Below are positions 15,222 to 21,313 of a stretch of DNA of 25,519 nt, piece after piece. A program made the position numbers and the translations under genes. The notes below the pieces were generated by a model, which made no database searches, had not been told where the DNA came from, and saw only the letters and a list, made by a program, of their open reading frames with translations. Where the stretch lies: contig URFG01000017.1 in assembly GCA_900547095.1 (NCBI GenBank), forward strand, positions 1 to 25,519, read 5' to 3'. The number at the start of each line of letters is the position of its first letter. The first letter of the stretch is position 1. The stretch is from an uncultured Oscillospiraceae bacterium (lineage in GTDB: Bacteria > Bacillota > Clostridia > Oscillospirales > Acutalibacteraceae).

Positions 15222-15281
15222 TTTATAAAAGAAAAATGACATCCTAATCGAACCTTAACAGTTCAGATTTGGGATGTCATT
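15222..15281 (-). terminator. Branched terminator closing the toxin module
   Basis: On the minus strand AATGACATCC (15281-15272) pairs with GGATGTCATT (15244-15235), and inside the 27-base loop GAAC and GTTC can form a second small stem. The outer stem is followed by TTTTCTTTT (15236-15222). It lies about 135 bases past the stop codon of the DUF6088 gene. The long 10-bp perfect arms could also be the ends of a small mobile element; I favour terminator because of the T-run. Confidence 0.6.
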
Positions 15282-15417
15282 CATGTGACCCTATACACCG
15301 TAATAGCACAACAGATATTTTGCTTAAAAATTGTGATTGTCCGTAAAACTATTCAATTTCAAAGAGTTGCCAAATGTCACAATGATTCACCCGTCTTACA
15401 GCTACGAAATAGCACAA

Positions 15418-16059
15418 TTATTTTTGCCCTTCAATTTTCTCAAAAATTTCAAGGCAGTTATTCGGAATATGCTTTTCCTCAAGATTTTTGTGAAGTGAAT
15501 GTGCCATCGCATACGGATAGTGAATTTCCGAAATAATCTTTTCAAACAAGTTATCCGAATAGCAGGAAAGCAGATCATCAATAGTTGCATTCAGCGTAAA
15601 ATAATTCGAACCTTTGATATTATAGCCGTCCCGAATCAATTCGAGAAGCACAATCAAATTGACAATGCTGTCCGTAAACTCCAGATTCACTCTTGTTAAA
15701 TGGAATCTGCCGATATTCTTATGTTCCGATGTCATGGCATTGGTATAGATTTCAGTAACAAGCGGATGATAGGAAGACAAGCCCATACCTTGATACAAGA
15801 TACCGCCGACAACCATCCCTTTTCCGTTTTCGGTATATTCACGCACGATGTCCGGCTCGTCTTGAACATTTAGTTTCCCGATAGCATATACGCCTTTTGA
15901 AATACCGAAAATCAGTTTTTCTTCTTCCAAACGGTTAAGAATTTTCAAAAGCGTCTTATACGGAATCTCGGAAAATTCACCGTCTTTCACAAGTGATACA
16001 TCCAAAACCGCACCTTGATTTTTCAGGCAATATTCTCGTACTTGTTTGGTATAGGCCAT
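15418..16059 (-). CDS. AbiEi/DUF6088-type antitoxin-like winged-helix protein
   Basis: A 213-residue protein. Residues 1-65 (MAYTKQVREYCLKNQGAVLD, YKTLLKILNRLEEEKLIFGI, SKGVYAIGK) are the winged-helix start seen in DUF6088 and AbiEi-type antitoxins of type IV abortive-infection systems, followed by MVVGGILYQGMGLSSYHPLV, the family's second motif, and a helical C-terminal part. Start supported by GAAGGAAG. It is the last gene of the XRE-ImmA-DUF4417-toxin-immunity module, 33 bases after the immunity-like gene. The usual partner, an AbiEii nucleotidyltransferase, is not present on either side, so it is an orphan. It may now regulate this module or neutralise something else; that is inference. 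Confidence 0.75.
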   Translation of the reverse strand: MAYTKQVREYCLKNQGAVLDVSLVKDGEFSEIPYKTLLKILNRLEEEKLIFGISKGVYAIGKLNVQDEPDIVREYTENGKGMVVGGILYQGMGLSSYHPLVTEIYTNAMTSEHKNIGRFHLTRVNLEFTDSIVNLIVLLELIRDGYNIKGSNYFTLNATIDDLLSCYSDNLFEKIISEIHYPYAMAHSLHKNLEEKHIPNNCLEIFEKIEGQK

Positions 16060-16092
16060 TTTCTCACTTCCTTCTTTTTGATTCTTGTATAG

Positions 16093-16458
16093 TTAATTTA
16101 CCGGAATATATTCTGTATTTGATGTTAGCGCCGTTATCATATTTGAAAACTCATTTTCCGAGATAACAACGCCCTCTTCATCCATTGTTTCCAAAATTTC
16201 CAACACGCTGACGATGCTGTCAGTCTCATTATCATCAAATACAAACAGTTCTGTAAACCAGACAACATTTACCCACTCTACCAAAGTAGATATATCAATC
16301 GTACCATTCTGAAGGAGTTGAATCGCATTTACTATGTCACTGCATTTAATAGAATATGCTTTTTTGCATTCGATATTATGAAGATCTTCTCCTATCTCCT
16401 TTTGAAGTTGAGATTTGCTAATCTCAAAATGGCAAAATAAACTAAGATACTTTTCCAT
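16093..16458 (-). CDS. Putative immunity protein of the toxin-like gene upstream
   Basis: A 121-residue acidic, mostly helical protein without signal peptide or membrane segment. I do not recognise a named family, but the composition and phrases such as IDISTLVEWVNVVWFTELFV, SIVSVLEILETMDEEG and a C-terminal SNMITALTSN resemble small cytoplasmic immunity proteins of polymorphic toxin systems. The strongest argument is position: it follows the toxin-like gene after two bases, has its own good ribosome binding site (AAAGGAG), and lies inside the same operon. Role as the cognate neutralising partner is inference from context. Confidence 0.6.
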   Translation of the reverse strand: MEKYLSLFCHFEISKSQLQKEIGEDLHNIECKKAYSIKCSDIVNAIQLLQNGTIDISTLVEWVNVVWFTELFVFDDNETDSIVSVLEILETMDEEGVVISENEFSNMITALTSNTEYIPVN

Positions 16459-16460
16459 GA

Positions 16461-16808
16461 TTATTTCTCCTTTACATGTACTAAATTACCGCTGGGATCA
16501 TAGGTTTCTTTATAAAAAACACGAAGTGTTTTCCCTGTGGAATCAACAATTTTATAATATATAGCTTTTGATCCCGGCACTCTCCCCGGGTTCTCCATTT
16601 TAATTTGATATTGTCCATTGTTGAGTTTTTCGACGGAAAAACTATTGTAATGATTTGAACCACCCTTAAAAAACGACTTGACACTACCTTGAATCTCATT
16701 TGGTAGCGAGGAGACCGAACTCAGTGCCGACGATTTTGAAGTGCCGCTATAAATGGTACGACCGCCTTTTGTTCCGGTCCCAAACCCACCGTGAAATCCC
16801 GCTCCCAT
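16461..16808 (-). CDS. Free-standing polymorphic-toxin C-terminal domain (putative)
   Basis: A 115-residue basic protein. Residues 1-30 (MGAGFHGGFGTGTKGGRTIY, then Ser/Gly-rich) look like the linker that precedes the toxin domain in RHS/YD-repeat and LXG-type polymorphic toxins, and residues 35-115 (LPNEIQGSVKSFFKG, NGQYQIKMENPGRVPGSKAI, YYKIVDSTGKTL, TYDPSGNLVHVKEK) look like a compact C-terminal effector domain of such proteins. No secretion signal, delivery domain or repeats are attached. Its ATG overlaps the DUF4417 stop by one base (TAATG), so it is translated as a separate small protein by coupling. It could be a domesticated intracellular toxin with the next gene as antitoxin, or a degraded tip of a larger toxin. 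Enzymatic activity unknown. Confidence 0.6.
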   Translation of the reverse strand: MGAGFHGGFGTGTKGGRTIYSGTSKSSALSSVSSLPNEIQGSVKSFFKGGSNHYNSFSVEKLNNGQYQIKMENPGRVPGSKAIYYKIVDSTGKTLRVFYKETYDPSGNLVHVKEK

Positions 16809-17476
16809 TAGGCACTCACCGTCTTACGGTGAGTAGCCATATAGACGCTATCAAATTGCATGATTTCTATGCCTTGCTCTCGGTATTTATCAAAGATATA
16901 CCCTGGCGCCGTTCCGTAAACAATGACAATTTTCGGGCGAAGTTTTCGCACTGCAAAGTCAAGACCGTTTATAAAATATGGTCGTTCCTGCAAAAGCTTG
17001 ATACAGCCGTGAGAACCGACGGCGATGGTGCTGTTTCTCGGTACGCCCGCACAGCATAGGTCGTAGGTTCGTTCATCTCCCCACCGAACATTCGGTATTA
17101 TCGGGATACCATTTTCCTGCAACCAATGACCGATCGCTCGGCTTCGGTATGTATTCCACTGCTGCATTACAAGCGGCATATCACGATACAGACTGAAATC
17201 CGGCGTGATAACGCCCTTGTATTTATGTAGGACTGGCAGATACTTCTGTGGATTGTTCCATAATCTTTCAAAGTTTGCATCGTCCTCATAGAAGTGAACG
17301 AAGCAATTATAATCCGTGCCGCCAACTGCCTTTGAAAATGGAATCAGTTTTTGCGGAATACAGCTTTCCGGTTTTATACACGGGATTTCAAGTTCGGTAT
17401 CAAACTGCGCATTTTTTACCAAAAATGCGTGAAAAACATCCTTGCACCCATTGCGGGTGCTGTTTTCTTTAGACAT
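16808..17476 (-). CDS. DUF4417 domain-containing protein
   Basis: A 222-residue cytoplasmic protein starting at 17476 (MSKENSTRNGCKDVFHAFLV), where AAAGGG provides a ribosome binding site; a longer upstream reading lacks one and has no family similarity. The body (IPFSKAVGGTDYNCFVHFYE, YKGVITPDFSLYRDMPLVMQ, WNTYRSRAIGHWLQENGIPI, IPNVRWGDERTYDLCCAGVP, IAVGSHGCIK) is typical of DUF4417, a family of unknown function common in clostridial accessory regions and elements. It ends TAATG into the toxin-like gene. The gap to ImmA upstream (219 bases) holds hairpins, so it may have its own promoter. Confidence 0.85.
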   Translation of the reverse strand: MSKENSTRNGCKDVFHAFLVKNAQFDTELEIPCIKPESCIPQKLIPFSKAVGGTDYNCFVHFYEDDANFERLWNNPQKYLPVLHKYKGVITPDFSLYRDMPLVMQQWNTYRSRAIGHWLQENGIPIIPNVRWGDERTYDLCCAGVPRNSTIAVGSHGCIKLLQERPYFINGLDFAVRKLRPKIVIVYGTAPGYIFDKYREQGIEIMQFDSVYMATHRKTVSA

Positions 17477-17564
17477 ATTTATGTCCCTTTCTCTGCTTGC
17501 CCAAAGCAGAAACCGATCCGGGCAGGCAAAATTTTTCGCCCGAACGGATTGACAAAGAGACAGA

Positions 17565-17611
17565 AATATGCTATCATATTCGTACCCAAAAGGAATATGT
17601 AATAGCATATT
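17565..17611. repeat. Hyphenated inverted repeat upstream of the DUF4417 gene
   Basis: AATATGCTATCATATTC (17565-17581) is complementary to GAATATGTAATAGCATATT (17593-17611) apart from a two-base insertion, with an 11-base loop. It lies in the 219-base gap between ImmA and DUF4417, close to where a promoter for the four-gene toxin end of the module would be. A second G+C-rich dyad (ATCCGGGC with GCCCG-x3-GGAT) lies at about 17515-17550. Operator or mRNA structure cannot be distinguished. Confidence 0.5.
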
Positions 17612-17695
17612 CTGCCGAGAAGCATATCAATTCACTGCGCCAACAGTTTATTGATGTGCTTTTTATTTTTTACAATCAATTTACATCGCCATCCT

Positions 17696-18244
17696 TTACG
17701 CTATTTCGAATAAATGAAGCAACTTGACTTTATAATCTGTATAATCATTAGAGCCATATTGGAGCCATTTCCTGTAGTAAGACAACGCATAACAAGCAGC
17801 CTCAAAGCTCACATCAAAAACATCAGCTATATCATATGGATCATTCAGCTTTAACTTGTGCACAAGAACAGGTGGTACAAGCGCATATTTTGCGAAGAAC
17901 CGCACCTCTTTTTCGGCAAGTTCACTATCTTCGCTATGATCTAAAACAATGTGGCCGATTTCATGCATAATAGTATTATTTACGCGACCGTAATCCATTT
18001 CATCATTATAGTAGATATACCATTCTCCAATTGTTTTCTCTGCACAAAATCCATCTTCGCTTTTTTTGAAAAGCAAATATCTCTTTGTAAAAGGAATAGC
18101 GGAATACGGAATAATTTTAATACCCATTTTTGTAGCCAACTCAAATCCGTTTACCGGTACGCAAGTCACATCGTACTTGACAAATAAATCAACTATTATT
18201 CTTTTTATTTCTTCATATCTACGATGAGATAAAGATATTCCCAC
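17696..18244 (-). CDS. ImmA/IrrE-family metallo-endopeptidase
   Basis: A 182-residue zinc peptidase. The active-site motif HEIGH is at residues 94-98 (MHEIGHIVLDHSED), with a downstream Glu in AEKEVRFFAKYALVP as the likely third ligand. This is the ImmA/IrrE family, whose ICEBs1 member cleaves the XRE-type repressor ImmR after DNA damage or quorum signals. Its gene starts three bases after the end of the XRE gene, the same two-gene order as in those elements, so cleavage of the XRE protein at 18248-18559 is the expected role. No integrase, excisionase or conjugation gene accompanies the pair here. Confidence 0.9.
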   Translation of the reverse strand: MGISLSHRRYEEIKRIIVDLFVKYDVTCVPVNGFELATKMGIKIIPYSAIPFTKRYLLFKKSEDGFCAEKTIGEWYIYYNDEMDYGRVNNTIMHEIGHIVLDHSEDSELAEKEVRFFAKYALVPPVLVHKLKLNDPYDIADVFDVSFEAACYALSYYRKWLQYGSNDYTDYKVKLLHLFEIA

Positions 18245-18247
18245 TTG

Positions 18248-18559
18248 TTATTCCGCCCCAAACAAAGCATTGATAAGTTCTTTCTTTTCCAACTCCGTCA
18301 TAGATGATGCATTTCGAGCAATCAACCTGCGAACTCTCGGATAATCAAAATCATCCTTTTCAATGCCAAGCAAATAATCTGATGTAGTATGCAATGCAGT
18401 GGCTATATTCGCAATCATTTCAGGTTTAGGGTCACGTTCACCGGATACATATCTTGAAATAACTCCCTCGGTAACCCCGATCGTTTCCGCTAACTCTTTT
18501 TGAGAAATGCCTCTTATTCGTATAGCACTTAAGATTCTTTGACCTAATTCCTTTCCCAT
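18248..18559 (-). CDS. XRE-family repressor (ImmR-like)
   Basis: A 103-residue regulator with a canonical lambda-repressor-type helix-turn-helix at residues 8-62 (ISQKELAETIGVTEGVISRY, VSGERDPKPEMIANIATALH) and a short acidic C-terminal tail. It heads the minus-strand module and is paired with an ImmA protease. AAAGGAGGT precedes its start. Its promoter carries three TTGCCAA/TTGACAA half-sites, consistent with autorepression lifted by ImmA cleavage. Confidence 0.92.
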   Translation of the reverse strand: MGKELGQRILSAIRIRGISQKELAETIGVTEGVISRYVSGERDPKPEMIANIATALHTTSDYLLGIEKDDFDYPRVRRLIARNASSMTELEKKELINALFGAE

Positions 18560-18588
18560 ATATAGTACCTCCTTTACTGACTAAATAC

Positions 18589-18617
18589 ATCATGTCACAT
18601 TCTTGCCAATTTGTCAA
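18589..18617 (-). promoter_or_regulatory. Promoter of the XRE-ImmA-toxin module
   Basis: Minus strand TTGACA (18617-18612), 17-base spacer, CATGAT (18594-18589), then GGAGG and the XRE start codon at 18559. Confidence 0.75.
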
Positions 18618-18630
18618 GTACTATTGCCAA
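18603..18630. promoter_or_regulatory. Operator half-sites for the XRE repressor
   Basis: TTGCCAA (18603-18609) and TTGTCAA (18611-18617) form a 15-bp near-perfect dyad over the -35 box, and a further TTGCCAA lies at 18624-18630, 21 bp (two helical turns) from the first. Cooperative autorepression is the natural reading; binding by the adjacent XRE protein is inference. Confidence 0.65.
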
Positions 18631-18643
18631 ATAATTAAAAAAC

Positions 18644-18688
18644 AAAAAAATCGCCATCTTCGAGAATTTCGAAGATGGCGATTTTTTT
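18644..18688. terminator. Strong bidirectional terminator
   Basis: A perfect 20-bp stem (18644-18663 with 18669-18688) with loop GAATT; the arms begin with A7 and end with T7, so it has a T-run in both directions. It isolates the toxin module's promoter from the rearranged region to the right. Confidence 0.85.
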
Positions 18689-18699
18689 ATCTTGGGTGT

Positions 18700-18755
18700 T
18701 TTGAACTTAACGGCACGAATTAAAGGGCTCTGAAAACCGAGGATTTTCCCTATTT
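18700..18755 (+). repeat. Diverged direct repeat, copy 1
   Basis: Begins TTTGAACTTAA, then GCAC, AATTAAA, AAAACCG and ATTTTC at matching spacing to copy 2 at 21378-21432, in the same orientation; I estimate roughly two thirds identity by eye. The two copies flank the tex fragments and the peroxide-defence operon. Confidence 0.5.
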
Positions 18756-18945
18756 AATCTTCAAATATTTCTTTTTCTATTAAAAGCGCACACATACACG
18801 CACCGTCGCCGTCGCCTGAAAGCTTCATATCAACAATTTTCCAACCATTAGATAGATAATTATTGTTAACAAAGTCGTTAAATTTGCTATTGGCATATGT
18901 AATAAAGAAATTACGGTCTGAATATATGTCGTGAGTTGGAATCCC
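18754..18945 (-). pseudogene. C-terminal fragment of a small DUF4177-like protein
   Basis: About 60 codons ending at 18754 read SDRNFFITYANSKFNDFVNN, NYLSNGWKIVDMKLSGDGDG and ACMCALLIEKEIFED. The GW-x-(I/L)V core followed by an A-L-L-x-(K/E) strand is like DUF4177 proteins, a family of unknown function. There is no start codon of its own with a ribosome binding site; its 5' end runs into the truncated tex gene in a different frame, so this is a rearrangement scar, not a functional gene. Confidence 0.55.
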
Positions 18946-18958
18946 TGTGGAGGAGCAG

Positions 18959-19132
18959 GGTAAGCCGCTCGTAAAGGGAGCGCAAAACCTGATCGTCAAG
19001 CGAGCCGGTAGCCTCCTTGCGGTAACGCGCAATAAACGGTATGGTATTGCCGTCGTCTATAAGCTTTACGGTATTTTCAACCTGAAACGGTTTTAAGGAA
19101 AATTCCTCCGTAAGCGTTTTTATAATATCCAT
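18959..19132 (-). pseudogene. tex: tex fragment, codons 1 to about 58
   Basis: From the ATG at 19132 (AAGGTGATGAA upstream) the sequence reads MDIIKTLTEEFSLKPFQVEN, TVKLIDDGNTIPFIARYRKE, ATGSLDDQVLRSLYERL and then loses similarity. This is the N-terminus of the conserved RNA-binding transcription accessory protein Tex (full length about 700 residues or more). The next part of the protein (NYLRNMEETRQ onwards) is present, but 2 kb away at 20628-21187 and upstream in the reading direction. Truncated and not expected to function. Confidence 0.9.
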
Positions 19133-19178
19133 TTCATCACCTTGCCTAAGTTTACCATAAAGCGGGATTATGTTCAAT

Positions 19179-19217
19179 AAAAAAATGGCTTTTGCCGCGG
19201 TTTACGCGGTAAAAGCC
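19179..19217 (-). terminator. Terminator of the peroxide-defence operon
   Basis: Minus-strand stem GGCTTTTACCGCG with CGCGGCAAAAGCC (one mismatch, 19217-19187) followed by A and T7. It lies 17 bases after the rubredoxin stop codon. Confidence 0.85.
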
Positions 19218-19233
19218 GTTTCTTATAGTTTGA

Positions 19234-19389
19234 TTATTCTTCTGTAAATGCGTCTTTACTTAAACCACATATCGGACATACCCAATCTTCAGGAACATCT
19301 TCCCATGATGTTCCGGGTGCGATTCCGTTATCAGGATCACCGACAACAGGGTCATAAACATATCCGCAGGGACATTCGTATTTTTTCAT
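19234..19389 (-). CDS. Rubredoxin
   Basis: A 51-residue rubredoxin (MKKYECPCGYVYDPVVGDPD, NGIAPGTSWEDVPEDWVCPI, CGLSKDAFTEE). It carries one iron bound by four Cys and acts as the electron donor to peroxide- and superoxide-reducing enzymes such as the rubrerythrin encoded upstream. The second knuckle is the normal CPICG (C-x-x-C-G), but the first is CPCGY, one residue shorter than the usual C-x-x-C-G-Y. The rest of the fold is intact. Last gene of the Fur-rubrerythrin-BFD-rubredoxin operon; 25 bases after the BFD gene, AGAGG upstream. Confidence 0.95.
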   Translation of the reverse strand: MKKYECPCGYVYDPVVGDPDNGIAPGTSWEDVPEDWVCPICGLSKDAFTEE

Positions 19390-19414
19390 AGTAAAAAACC
19401 TCTTTTATTTTTGA

Positions 19415-19612
19415 TTACTTGCTCATTATCTTAGATATTGTATCCATAATTTTGTCATGGCAACCACCGCATCCGGTCGAACATTTTGTGATCCTTTGAA
19501 CATCTTCAAAAGCTTTTTCCACATCCTCAAATTTTACTTCACGGTGAAGTGCATTTTCAACATCTGCATAGGTTACTTTTTTACAATTACATATTGTATA
19601 GTTTTCCATCAT
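19415..19612 (-). CDS. BFD-type [2Fe-2S]-binding protein
   Basis: A 65-residue protein with the bacterioferritin-associated-ferredoxin-like pattern: CNCKKVTYADVENALHRE (C-x-C near residues 8-10) and CSTGCGGCHDKIMD (C-x4-C/CxxC near 44-51), holding a [2Fe-2S] cluster. Free-standing BFD proteins carry electrons or respond to iron/redox state. Here it lies between rubrerythrin and rubredoxin (16 and 25 bases away), so a role as an extra electron carrier in the same peroxide-reduction chain is likely. Confidence 0.88.
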   Translation of the reverse strand: MMENYTICNCKKVTYADVENALHREVKFEDVEKAFEDVQRITKCSTGCGGCHDKIMDTISKIMSK

Positions 19613-19628
19613 ATATTACCCCTGTACA

Positions 19629-20171
19629 TTAACCGAAATATCTCTTTAAAAGACCCTCAAAAGCTCTGCCGTGGCGGGCTTCATCTCTTGCCATTTCATG
19701 AACGGTATCATGGATAGCGTCAAGATTAAGTTCCTTAGCAAGCTTCGCAAGTTCAAACTTGCCCTTTGTAGCGCCGTTTTCGGCGTCTGCACGCATTTCA
19801 AGGTTTTTCTTGGTGCTGTCGGTTACGACCTCGCCCAAAAGCTCCGCAAACTTAGCGGCATGTTCGGCCTCTTCAAAAGCTGCTTTTTCCCAGTACATAC
19901 CGATTTCGGGATAGCCCTCTCTATGAGCTACTCTTGCCATTGCAAGATACATACCCACTTCCGTACATTCGCCGTTGAAGTTTTCACGAAGACCGTCGAT
20001 TATTCTCTGATCTGCGTCCTTGGCTATTCCCACAACATGCTCGGCAGCCCATGTTTTTTCCGCAGACTGTTCAGCGAATTTAGATGCCGGAGCGTGGCAT
20101 ATAGGACATTCCTCCGGCGCAGATTCGCCTTCATAAACATAACCGCAAACAAGACATACAAATTTTTTCAT
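19629..20171 (-). CDS. Reverse rubrerythrin (NADH-dependent peroxidase type)
   Basis: A 180-residue rubrerythrin with the rubredoxin domain at the N-terminus (CLVCGYVY at 6-13 and CPICHA at 22-27) and the diiron four-helix domain after it. Diiron ligands are visible in NFNGECTEVGMYL, AAFEEAEHAAKFAELLGE and MARDEARHGRAFEGLL. Reverse rubrerythrins of clostridia reduce hydrogen peroxide to water with electrons from rubredoxin and its reductase. Located 24 bases after a Fur/PerR-family gene, with CGGAGG as ribosome binding site, and followed by the two small electron carriers. Cytoplasmic. Confidence 0.95.
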   Translation of the reverse strand: MKKFVCLVCGYVYEGESAPEECPICHAPASKFAEQSAEKTWAAEHVVGIAKDADQRIIDGLRENFNGECTEVGMYLAMARVAHREGYPEIGMYWEKAAFEEAEHAAKFAELLGEVVTDSTKKNLEMRADAENGATKGKFELAKLAKELNLDAIHDTVHEMARDEARHGRAFEGLLKRYFG

Positions 20172-20195
20172 TTTTAATTCCTCCGTAAATTGATT

Positions 20196-20570
20196 TTAAT
20201 CAGCTCTGCATTTACTGCACACACCGTACACGATATATACCGTTGTTTCGCTTGAGAAGTCGTTTTCATTTGCCGTTCCCGACAGAATATCCTGCTTTAA
20301 CGGAGCGTCATAAATTTTCCCGCAGCGTTTGCAATGCAGATGCGCGTGCGGAGCGCTGTTTCCGTCAAAGTGTTCATATCCGTCGCCGACAGATAAGGAA
20401 AGTATAACGCCTTCTTCGCTTAGAGCCGCAAGGTTACGGTAGACCGTTCCGAGACTTATATTCGGAATAACCTTGCGTACCTCGTTATAAACGGCAGATG
20501 CCGTGGGGTGTGTATCGGTTGAATACAAAACCTGTAAGATTGTTTCACGCTGCCGTGAATAATTTTTCAT
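20196..20570 (-). CDS. perR: Fur-family regulator, probably PerR-like
   Basis: A 124-residue Fur-family repressor starting at 20570 (MKNYSRQRETILQVLYSTDT; AGGTGG upstream). The winged helix covers residues 1-65 (HPTASAVYNEVRK, ISLGTVYRNLAALSEEGVI). Metal-site residues: YEHFDG, HAHLHC, and two CxxC zinc motifs at Cys80/83 and Cys118/121. As first gene of an operon with rubrerythrin and rubredoxin it is more likely a peroxide sensor (PerR) than an iron or zinc regulator. Specificity within the family is inference. Its -35 box directly abuts the tex fragment at 20628. Confidence 0.85.
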   Translation of the reverse strand: MKNYSRQRETILQVLYSTDTHPTASAVYNEVRKVIPNISLGTVYRNLAALSEEGVILSLSVGDGYEHFDGNSAPHAHLHCKRCGKIYDAPLKQDILSGTANENDFSSETTVYIVYGVCSKCRAD

Positions 20571-20603
20571 TGAACCACCTAAATCAGAAATGATTACTAT
20601 TTT

Positions 20604-20631
20604 AGTATACACGCAAATTCGATTTTGTCAA
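20604..20631 (-). promoter_or_regulatory. Promoter of the Fur-rubrerythrin operon
   Basis: Minus strand TTGACA (20631-20626), 16-base spacer, TATACT (20609-20604). An AT-rich stretch AAATGATTACTATTT lies just downstream (20588-20602) and could hold a Per/Fur box, but it is not a clear match. The -35 box overlaps the last codons of the truncated tex fragment. Confidence 0.75.
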
Positions 20632-21187
20632 GAACTTTTTTCAAAAACCTTGACATTATCCTTATCCACCGAGACCTTAAGTATGCCCTCCTTTTCGCCT
20701 CTGTTCACGGCAAGTATTCTGTGGTCGGGTATTTTGGAGAGCGGTTCGCTGTAATCCTTATACATTTCGTAAACGCCGATATCCTCCGTGATTGCCTTGA
20801 CAGTAAGTATACCGTGCGCAAGGCAAACAAATCTCATACGTTTACGTATGTCGGCGTCGTCGGAAATTTTTTTCGGCAATTATATCCATAGCTCCCGTAA
20901 GCGCTTCTTCTGCTGTTTCAACCCCTTTTTCGGTGTTTATATATTCTGCCGCAAGCATCATAGGAGGTTTGCAGTCGGGCGCCTGTCTGTAAATTTCCTC
21001 CGCTAACGGCTCAAGACCTTTTTCTTTTGCGGTTTTTCTTGTAGGGACGGTATAAATCGTCAAGCTCGGTCAGAGTTTTCGCTCCGTCTATCGCGGCGGA
21101 AAGCTCATCGGTTAAAGCATCCTGTTCGTCTATGGCGGTTTTGATTTTTTGGCGTGTTTCCTCCATATTGCGCAGATAGTTAAGTTG
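20628..21187 (-). pseudogene. tex: tex fragment, about codons 59 to 250, frameshifted
   Basis: Read from 21187: LNYLRNMEETRQKIKTAIDE, TELDDLYRPYK, then a break near 21031-21042, AKEKGLEPLAEEIYRQAP and AEYINTEKGVETAEEALTGA, a second break in an A7 run at 20867-20873, then SDDADIRKRMRFVCL and VYEMYKDYSEPLSKIPDHRI, LAVNRGEKEGILKVSVDKDN. This is the Tex segment that follows directly on the N-terminal piece at 18959-19132, but it lies 5' of the Fur operon whereas the N-terminal piece lies 3' of it. The rest of tex (nuclease-like, HhH and S1 domains) is absent. Confidence 0.9.
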
Positions 21188-21313
21188 CGGAAATGAAAAA
21201 AGGGACTTTAAATCCGGAAAATTTCATATCCCCAGTTCAAGTCCCTTTGGTCGAACATATTATTGAATTTTGTGCCCTAAAACTGCATTTTGATTTTTGC
21301 CCCATAAACGCAA

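Noticed and set aside
15285..15536. Plus-strand 83-codon frame near the DUF6088 gene
   Set aside because: It is antisense to the 3' end of the DUF6088 gene, without ribosome binding site or promoter.
17497..17727. Plus-strand open frames opposite the ImmA-DUF4417 gap
   Set aside because: They overlap inverted repeats and the 5' end of DUF4417, have no good ribosome binding site, and no recognisable protein similarity.
18754..19032. A 92-codon minus-strand open reading frame as one gene
   Set aside because: Its first third is tex sequence read in the wrong frame and only the last 60 codons look like a protein; it spans a rearrangement junction.
21190..21260. tRNA-like stretch CCCCAGTTCAAGTCCC
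   Set aside because: It resembles a T arm but the stem bases do not pair and no anticodon or acceptor arm can be built around it; it pairs instead with GGGACTT nearby.
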